A stretch of DNA of 7,210 nucleotides, from the NCBI GenBank assembly GCA_016284115.1, contig JAEEOD010000324.1:1-7210 (forward strand), written 5' to 3'. The notes under the pieces were generated by a model. The model did no database searches. It was not told the origin of the DNA and saw nothing but the letters and a program-made list of their open reading frames with translations. The position numbers were made by a program, and so were the translations under genes. The stretch is from Bacteroidaceae bacterium (GTDB lineage Bacteria; Bacteroidota; Bacteroidia; Bacteroidales; Bacteroidaceae). Of this stretch, positions 1-4,475 are shown piece after piece (positions within the stretch are counted from its first letter, which is position 1; each line of letters starts with the position of its first letter).

Positions 1-670
1 CCATGCCATGCGCCTTATCCACCAGTTCACGATATTCCTCATTCGAGCCGAATCTAGGGTCAACCTTGTAATAGTCAGTAGTGGAGTAGCCATGATAAGA
101 GCCACCAGGCTGTCGGTTTTCAAGTACAGGATTGAGCCATACGGCCGTGAATCCCAAATCCTGAATATAGTCCAAATGATTGATGATGCCTCTCATATCA
201 CCACCGTGACGTGCTCCACTGCGGCTTCTGTTCACCTTGACGTCATCGAGTTCATCATTCGAAGGGTCAGCATTGGCAAATCTGTCGGGAGTGATGAGGT
301 AGATGGCATCTGCCGTTGAAACGCCCTGCGCCATCTTTCTATGCTCTCTGGCCTTAAGCTCATAAGGCACAGACAGCTTGTTTTTGCCTTCGGTAAATAC
401 AATATTCATCTTGCCAGCCTTGGCTGCATCAGAGATGTCCAGGTACAAGAAAAGGTAATTGGGGTTGTCTGTCTTTACAGATTCTTTCAGATACACGCCT
501 GGATATTGGATTGAAACGCTGGCATTAGCAATTCCTTCACCATGCACCATCAACTGCAGTTCATGATTCTTCATGCCTACCCACCAGTTGGCAGGTTCCA
601 CCCTTTCCACCCCAATACCGAATGCGGTGGAACTAACCAGACACACTATAAATAATAGAAGATGTTTCAT
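1..670 (-). CDS. Secreted GH13 alpha-glucan hydrolase (neopullulanase/cyclomaltodextrinase-like), N-terminal part
   Basis: The gene starts with ATG at 670 and runs off the left edge of the window, so only 223 codons are visible. Residues 1-18 form a Sec signal peptide ([10 protein letters not shown], then a small-residue cleavage region), placing the enzyme in the periplasm or beyond. Residues about 20-105 look like the beta-sandwich N-terminal domain of cyclomaltodextrinases ([13 protein letters not shown] near the start). The GH13 barrel begins near 122 with [18 protein letters not shown], followed by RHGGDMRGI, then [13 protein letters not shown] at about 173-185 and [19 protein letters not shown] at 191-209, which is typical of neopullulanase or SusA-like enzymes. 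These enzymes cut alpha-1,4 or alpha-1,6 bonds in starch fragments, pullulan or cyclodextrins. The catalytic Asp/Glu/Asp residues lie beyond the visible part, so activity cannot be checked. The start overlaps the stop of the upstream oxidoreductase gene by ATGA, which implies coupled translation. Family call firm; exact substrate unknown. Confidence 0.9.
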   Translation of the reverse strand, partial: MKHLLLFIVCLVSSTAFGIGVERVEPANWWVGMKNHELQLMVHGEGIANASVSIQYPGVYLKESVKTDNPNYLFLYLDISDAAKAGKMNIVFTEGKNKLSVPYELKAREHRKMAQGVSTADAIYLITPDRFANADPSNDELDDVKVNRSRSGARHGGDMRGIINHLDYIQDLGFTAVWLNPVLENRQPGGSYHGYSTTDYYKVDPRFGSNEEYRELVDKAHGM

Positions 671-1794
671 AATTCAATACTTTTTCCTGTTGATGCACTC
701 TTTTTGGCAGCTTCCAGAATCTCCACCACCAGTACGTTATTCTCCAATCCGCCAAGGTCATAGGGCAGCATTTTGATATCCCCTCTGACCACCGCCTTCA
801 GATAGCGGAAAGCATCGTTGTAGGGTTGCTCCAGCTTAGGAACCTCCGCATCGGTAGTCAGCTCTTCGCCGATGAGGGTATCCATGCGAGTGCCTGTGCG
901 TTGATAGATATAGCCGTTGTCGCCATAGATAGTCATGTCCTTGTGATTCCAAGGCCAGCACCATGATGCCATAATCTGGGCAGTCATACCCGGATATTGT
1001 AGCACGATGGTCGCATCATCATCTACCTTCGGATACTTGTCGGGTTTGTTTTGTTGCAGCACGGCATACACGCTTTGTGGACGCTCTCCTTTGCGAATCC
1101 AGGTCACGATGTCAGCGCCATAGCATCCAAAGTCCATCACTGCACCGCCGCCGTTCAGCACAGGGTCGCAAAGCCAATCTGTGAATCGTGGTTCGCAGTT
1201 AATCTCGAATGGTCCTTGATGGCCGTCTTGCACATTGATGCGCCTCACTTCTCCTATCATTCCTTCATCAATCAACTGCTTGGCATAATGGTTGGTACTG
1301 TACCAGGTAGTCTCGTAGTTGGTCACCACCTTGATGCCATACTGCTGTGCCAGTTGCTGGATGCGCAAAGCATCTTCAAACGTTGCAGCAAGTGGCTTTT
1401 CCACCATTACATCTATGCCTCTGGGAGCCGCAGCTTCGACTACAGCGAGGTGGTCTTTGATAGAGCCGTAGGCTGCTACCACCTCTGGCTTTGTTTGGTC
1501 AAGCATTTCTGTAAGGCTTTTGTAGAACACACTTGCTGGTACTTTACTACTCAGCGCATTGTCTGCACGATAGGTATCATTCTCCTCACTTACACCCACC
1601 ACTTCAAAATCTCCTCTACCTACCCTGCCGGCAACTTCACCAACATGTCCGTGAGTCACACCTGCCACAGCCAATCGCAAAGGTTTTGTTTCATCTACAG
1701 GCGATGCCGCACTTTCGTTATTCAAGGCATTATCTACCTTGTTGCTACAAGCTGTCATCATAGCTACTGCCATCATCATAATCACTTTTTTCAT
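667..1794 (-). CDS. Gfo/Idh/MocA-family oxidoreductase, predicted lipoprotein
   Basis: A 375-residue protein with a lipoprotein signal: [16 protein letters not shown] has a lipobox ending at Cys16, followed by a Ser/Asn/Asp-rich linker to about residue 37. No twin-arginine motif is present. The nucleotide-binding fold starts at [17 protein letters not shown] (38-54), where GVTHGH replaces the usual GxGxxG glycine loop. The family signature EKP is at 132-134 (VMVEKPLA). The C-terminal domain carries NYETTWY at 159-165, DGHQGPFE at 190-197 and [14 protein letters not shown] at 215-228; Tyr225 sits where many relatives have the catalytic His and GFOR has Tyr. Members use NAD(P) to oxidise or reduce sugars and their derivatives. 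This subgroup is common in Bacteroidota but, as far as I know, its substrate is not established. It is followed with a 4-base ATGA overlap by a secreted GH13 enzyme. The family is certain; the envelope location follows from the lipobox and the reaction is unknown. Confidence 0.9.
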   Translation of the reverse strand: MKKVIMMMAVAMMTACSNKVDNALNNESAASPVDETKPLRLAVAGVTHGHVGEVAGRVGRGDFEVVGVSEENDTYRADNALSSKVPASVFYKSLTEMLDQTKPEVVAAYGSIKDHLAVVEAAAPRGIDVMVEKPLAATFEDALRIQQLAQQYGIKVVTNYETTWYSTNHYAKQLIDEGMIGEVRRINVQDGHQGPFEINCEPRFTDWLCDPVLNGGGAVMDFGCYGADIVTWIRKGERPQSVYAVLQQNKPDKYPKVDDDATIVLQYPGMTAQIMASWCWPWNHKDMTIYGDNGYIYQRTGTRMDTLIGEELTTDAEVPKLEQPYNDAFRYLKAVVRGDIKMLPYDLGGLENNVLVVEILEAAKKSASTGKSIEL

Positions 1795-1813
1795 TTCGAT
1801 ATGGTTTTTAATA

Positions 1814-1858
1814 CAAATCTAAGATGCAAATATGCAATTTATTTTCGATTCATACAAC
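1814..1858 (-). promoter_or_regulatory. Candidate Bacteroidota-type promoter for the oxidoreductase-GH13 operon
   Basis: On the minus strand the sequence TAGATTTG (1821 down to 1814) fits the Bacteroidota -7 consensus TAnnTTTG exactly. It would put the transcription start about 14 bases before the ATG at 1794. No TTTG is found at the matching -33 place. A second possible box lies just upstream: CATATTTG (1834-1827, one mismatch), with GTTG (1858-1855, one mismatch to TTTG) exactly 20 bases further up, giving a leader of about 27 bases. Either could be used; the choice is inferred from motifs only. Confidence 0.5.
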
Positions 1859-1922
1859 TTTTAATGTATATATGCTTTCAATTGCGATGGTTGATCTACT
1901 ATGCAAGCATCAAGTTTTTTTT

Positions 1923-1972
1923 GTTGCTGCTTGTTACTTCCGCCTTTTTTGCTTAATATTGCAAGCAGTAAC
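1923..1972. repeat. Imperfect inverted repeat upstream of the small membrane-protein gene
   Basis: GTTGCTGCTTG at 1923-1933 pairs with CAAGCAGTAAC at 1962-1972. Ten of 11 positions are Watson-Crick complementary and the remaining one is a G-U pair in RNA, so an uninterrupted 11-bp stem can form around a 28-base pyrimidine-rich loop. The TGCAAGCA in the right arm (1960-1967) recurs as a direct repeat at 1902-1909. The dyad ends 15 bases before the ATG at 1988. It could be an operator for a dimeric regulator or a leader hairpin; it lacks a T-tract directly after the stem, so it is not an obvious terminator. Confidence 0.5.
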
Positions 1973-1987
1973 TAAAAACTCGATGAA

Positions 1988-2389
1988 ATGATAAATCATG
2001 ATACTGAACATCTGAAAACAAATAAGCAGTTTATGTTGGGCAACGGACTGCTGGCATTTGCTGTATTCATCATTGTGGCCATTTTTTTCTACCTCAGTTT
2101 CCGTGAGCAGAGCAAGAAACAGGAGCATCGTTATGCTGAGTCGTATGCCATTTCCTTAGTGAAGGGATTTGTTGGTAACGACATGCAGGTGTTAGTGAAT
2201 GACAGCATGCTATACAATGCTCCTGTGCAGAGCGAACCGCTGACCTTCAGCATCACACGCTTTGCCGAAAACAGCTCTGTTATCATCGTAGATAATGCTA
2301 CCGAGAAAATGGCTGTATTTGAACTGAGCGAGCAGGGCGGGGTGTATAATTTTGAGATGAATAATGGTGAGGTAATGCAAAAGGAGTAA
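1988..2389 (+). CDS. Small single-pass membrane protein of unknown function
   Basis: I do not recognise this 133-residue protein as a named family. A hydrophilic N-terminus (1-18) precedes one strong transmembrane segment at about 19-38 (GLLAFAVFIIVAIFFYLSF), followed by a basic, charged stretch REQSKKQEHR (39-48). The remaining 85 or so residues look soluble and beta-rich, alternating hydrophobic strands with turns (SVIIVDN, KMAVFEL, GVYNFEMNNGEV). The segment has no Cys lipobox and no clear signal-peptidase site, so it probably anchors the protein; which side the C-terminal domain faces is not settled. ATG 1988 is the only ATG in frame after a stop at 1973, and no Shine-Dalgarno motif precedes it. 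It is the only plus-strand gene here, divergent from the oxidoreductase operon and convergent with the tRNA. Coding is supported by a sensible membrane-protein layout, but no homology is claimed. Confidence 0.7.
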   Translation: MINHDTEHLKTNKQFMLGNGLLAFAVFIIVAIFFYLSFREQSKKQEHRYAESYAISLVKGFVGNDMQVLVNDSMLYNAPVQSEPLTFSITRFAENSSVIIVDNATEKMAVFELSEQGGVYNFEMNNGEVMQKE

Positions 2390-2459
2390 GTTATTCTGCT
2401 TTCTTGCCAAAAGACATTGCGCATTGTTTAAGGGACACATCATCCATCAAACATCATTC

Positions 2460-2491
2460 AAAAGAAAAATCCCCTCCTAATATCGGAGAGG
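2460..2491 (-). terminator. Rho-independent terminator after tRNA-Leu
   Basis: Read on the minus strand, CCTCTCC (2491-2485) and GGAGGGG (2477-2471) form a seven-position stem with one mismatch around GATATTA, directly followed by the T-rich tract ATTTTTCTTT (2470-2461). It lies 13 bases past the tRNA 3' end. It would also end any readthrough from the peptidase gene. In the plus direction the bases after the stem are only weakly T-rich, so it is at best a poor terminator for the convergent membrane-protein gene. Confidence 0.8.
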
Positions 2492-2504
2492 ACTTCAATA
2501 TTTG

Positions 2505-2586
2505 TGCGGGTAAAAGGACTCGAACCTTCACGGATTTCTCCACCAGATCCTAAGTCTGGCGCGGCTGCCAATTACGCCATACCCGC
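2505..2586 (-). tRNA. tRNA-Leu (anticodon UAG)
   Basis: The 82-base minus-strand sequence folds as a class II tRNA. The acceptor is GCGGGTA pairing with TACCCGC, and the discriminator base is A. The anticodon stem CCAGA/TCTGG encloses CTTAGGA, with anticodon TAG at 2552-2550, which reads CUA and related CUN leucine codons. A long variable arm (GGA-GAAA-TCC) marks the Leu/Ser/Tyr class, and the T arm GAAGG-TTCGAGT-CCTTT includes one G-U pair. The 3' CCA is not encoded (the discriminator is followed by CAAA), so it must be added after transcription. Confidence 0.97.
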
Positions 2587-2608
2587 AATGTATTGCTTAA
2601 ATGCGATG

Positions 2609-2640
2609 CAAAATTAACGCTTATTGCGTGGATTTGCAAA
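2609..2640 (-). promoter_or_regulatory. Promoter of tRNA-Leu, Bacteroidota type
   Basis: The minus strand carries TTTG (2640-2637), exactly 20 bases, then TAATTTTG (2616-2609), a full match to the Bacteroidota -33/-7 consensus TTTG and TAnnTTTG. The expected start, about 5-6 bases further on, gives a leader of roughly 17 bases before the mature tRNA 5' end at 2586. The -33 box begins only four bases after the peptidase stop codon. The spacer contains a short dyad, ACGC-TTATT-GCGT (2617-2629). Confidence 0.75.
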
Positions 2641-2644
2641 TTTC

Positions 2645-3643
2645 TTATGGTTTTTTATTCAAAAAGGCTCGGGCGGCCTCGATAATGGTGTCGATACCCT
2701 GTGCCTGGTCGGCTGGTGAGAGGTCAATCTTTATATCTGGCTCGATGCCAAATTCAATCTGCTGCATCTCTGCGTCAAACGTAGGACAGGCACTGAAGCG
2801 TACACCCCAGCCATTGGGCAATTCCGAATTGAATGGCATGCCTGACCCGCCTCCTGTCTGGTCACCTATGATAGTGACTTTCGGCATGTAGCGCATAGAG
2901 TTCACAAAGTCGTTAGTGGCGCTGTAGCTATGGCGGTTGGTCAGCACCACTACAGGCTTTTGCCATCGCACGCCATCTGCCGGTTCAATATAGATAGCCT
3001 CAGGCTCAGAGAAATCGCTATGACCCTTGCCTGTCTTATGACACATATAGCCCACCAACACTTTTTCGTTGGTGAATCGTCCTGCTAAGCGCTGGGCATT
3101 TGTGAGCTCACCACCTCCGTTGTTGCGAACATCGATAATGATACCATTGCAAATATCGAGGTAGCGCAACATCTCACTCAGAGAGTTGTTGCCGATAGCG
3201 TTCGAGAAACTAGTGCAGGTTATATAACCGATATTATCATCCAGGATGCGATAGCGCAGGCCTCCACCGATGCGGTACTCGTGTCCTAAATATTTTTCCA
3301 CCAGTTCTTCGCTGTAGTTGCGAGGGTAGTCCTCATACCAGTTCCAGTAGCGTGCCGTGTTATGGTAAGCATAGAGGTTCACGTGTCCGTCCTTGAGCTC
3401 TGCCAGCATATTGCCCAAGATCTGGAAGAGGTGGTCGTTCGACAGATCATCAGTGATGAAAGGGCGATAGTGGTTACCCACCGCCTTCCAATCCACTTGT
3501 TTGTAGTCGAGGAAACAGTAGTGCTCGTCGATGATTTTCCACAACACCTCGAAATTACCCATCGGAGAGTTCTCGTTGTTCTCCTCATGCACACAGCCTG
3601 TGAGCAGCACCAGCGACATTATCATCAACAACAGGCGTTTCAT
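2645..3643 (-). CDS. S41-family serine peptidase, predicted lipoprotein
   Basis: A 332-residue protein with a lipoprotein signal MKRLLLMIMSLVLLTGC (lipobox LTGC, Cys17), so it is likely tethered in the envelope. Residues about 28-100 form the helical N-terminal part ending in ELKDGHVNL (82-90), where His87 matches the active-site His of tricorn-like S41 enzymes. The catalytic core includes GYITCTSF (139-146), IIDVRNNGGGE (169-179), the nucleophile region NRHSYSATNDF with Ser241, GDQTGGGSG (260-268) and GIEPDI (299-304). No PDZ domain is evident between the N-terminal part and the core. The Lys of the Ser/Lys dyad found in CtpA-type members appears to be Gln262, so this fits the tricorn/IRBP-like branch. 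Family members cut peptides or protein C-termini; the substrate here is unknown. The ATG overlaps the stop of the DUF3316-like gene by ATGA, suggesting translational coupling in the parC operon. Confidence 0.9.
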   Translation of the reverse strand: MKRLLLMIMSLVLLTGCVHEENNENSPMGNFEVLWKIIDEHYCFLDYKQVDWKAVGNHYRPFITDDLSNDHLFQILGNMLAELKDGHVNLYAYHNTARYWNWYEDYPRNYSEELVEKYLGHEYRIGGGLRYRILDDNIGYITCTSFSNAIGNNSLSEMLRYLDICNGIIIDVRNNGGGELTNAQRLAGRFTNEKVLVGYMCHKTGKGHSDFSEPEAIYIEPADGVRWQKPVVVLTNRHSYSATNDFVNSMRYMPKVTIIGDQTGGGSGMPFNSELPNGWGVRFSACPTFDAEMQQIEFGIEPDIKIDLSPADQAQGIDTIIEAARAFLNKKP

Positions 3644-4458
3644 AGTTTCTGGAAGCGTTTAACTACGCCAATCATGAAGATGTGGCTGTAGACGTGTGAC
3701 TTAATCTGATTGATGTGTGCTTGCTGGGCATCCCATATATAGGTGAAGCGCAGGGTGATCTTGCCAATGGGGTAGTCGGCAGACAACATCTGACGCAGCG
3801 ATGGAGCACTGAATGGGGTTGTTACTTTCAGCGTACCACCACGTTCGCCGATGGAGAACATTTCGTAATAGGACTGTCCATAGTGCGGCATGAACATCAT
3901 TCCCAACAAGGGTAAGTTGGCTTGATAGCGCAGCGTGAGCGGACGGTTCTTGACTTGCAAGTTCCACATAGCCAAGATAGATGCGTCAATCGAGGCATGC
4001 GCTCTGAGTGAAACGGGGTTATTGCCATTGCGCATATTGTAGGTAAAGCCACCATTCAGGTCGGCAGCACCACCCATCAGAACATCGAAGTTATGTGTCA
4101 ATGCTTGACGATAATACCAGCCATAGTTCCAGTTGGCCAAGGCTGTAGCCGTCTTATTATTCTCTGCACGGTTGTCGGTATAACCGAAGTTTCCTTGGAA
4201 GTAGGTCTGCTGCCATATCTTACCTTGCATCAACTTTGTCTGGTGCAATGTCTCGCGAGAGAAACGAGCCTCCCAACCTTTGTAGGTTTCTGGGGAAAGG
4301 TAGGTGTCCTGCAGCGACGTGAAGCCCAAACCGTAGGAAGTAGCACGAGTGTAAATAGGCCCTTGGCTCTCTTGTGCTTTTGCCGTTACAACCAACAGCA
4401 AAAAAGCAATGGTCAATATATATTTCCCTATCTTCAATTCTAAATGTTTAATGGCCAC
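3640..4458 (-). CDS. DUF3316-like exported protein, probable beta-barrel
   Basis: A 272-residue protein whose sequence style (GYTDNRAENNKTATALANW, then NYGWYY at 111-116) resembles the Bacteroidota DUF3316 family of unknown function; the family call is from memory. A Sec signal peptide spans about residues 9-28 (KIGKYILTIAFLLL, ending AKA before Gln29). The mature part is rich in aromatic residues and alternating polar/apolar strands with Gly/Asn turns, as in small outer-membrane beta-barrels, and ends VKRFQKL. The only long in-frame start is GTG at 4458, 17 bases after the parC stop; no ATG precedes the signal peptide. A TTG at 4437 (Leu8) would give a more compact signal peptide and is a real alternative. 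No Shine-Dalgarno motif is seen. The 3' end overlaps the peptidase start by ATGA. Co-transcription with parC is likely from spacing alone and need not imply shared function. Confidence 0.8.
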   Translation of the reverse strand: MAIKHLELKIGKYILTIAFLLLVVTAKAQESQGPIYTRATSYGLGFTSLQDTYLSPETYKGWEARFSRETLHQTKLMQGKIWQQTYFQGNFGYTDNRAENNKTATALANWNYGWYYRQALTHNFDVLMGGAADLNGGFTYNMRNGNNPVSLRAHASIDASILAMWNLQVKNRPLTLRYQANLPLLGMMFMPHYGQSYYEMFSIGERGGTLKVTTPFSAPSLRQMLSADYPIGKITLRFTYIWDAQQAHINQIKSHVYSHIFMIGVVKRFQKL

Positions 4459-4475
4459 TTATTGGGGAGTGAAGA

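Noticed and set aside
8..319. Plus-strand frame of 103 codons at the left edge
   Set aside because: It is the mirror of the GH13 coding region, whose conserved motifs lie on the minus strand.
1051..1956. Open plus-strand frame of 301 codons opposite the oxidoreductase gene
   Set aside because: It is antisense to a clear Gfo/Idh gene with family motifs. Its product is rich in His, Cys and Ser with no coherent domain, as expected of a mirror frame.
2131..2424. Minus-strand frame of 97 codons opposite the small membrane-protein gene
   Set aside because: The plus-strand product has a proper transmembrane segment and a soluble domain, while the minus-strand one is compositionally mixed with no domain. 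With no homology search the choice is not absolute, but the plus strand is much more convincing.
2432..2459. CATCA-rich stretch (CATCATCCATCAAACATCATT)
   Set aside because: Only a few short, irregular copies, with no fixed spacing or dyad; explained as low complexity.
2471..2491. Hairpin as a terminator for the plus-strand membrane-protein gene
   Set aside because: In the plus direction the stem is followed by ACTTCAATATTT, not a good T-tract, so it is assigned to the tRNA on the minus strand. No strong terminator is visible for the plus-strand gene.
2505..2586. tRNA gene as an integration (attachment) site
   Set aside because: No integrase gene and no repeated copy of the tRNA 3' end is present in the window.
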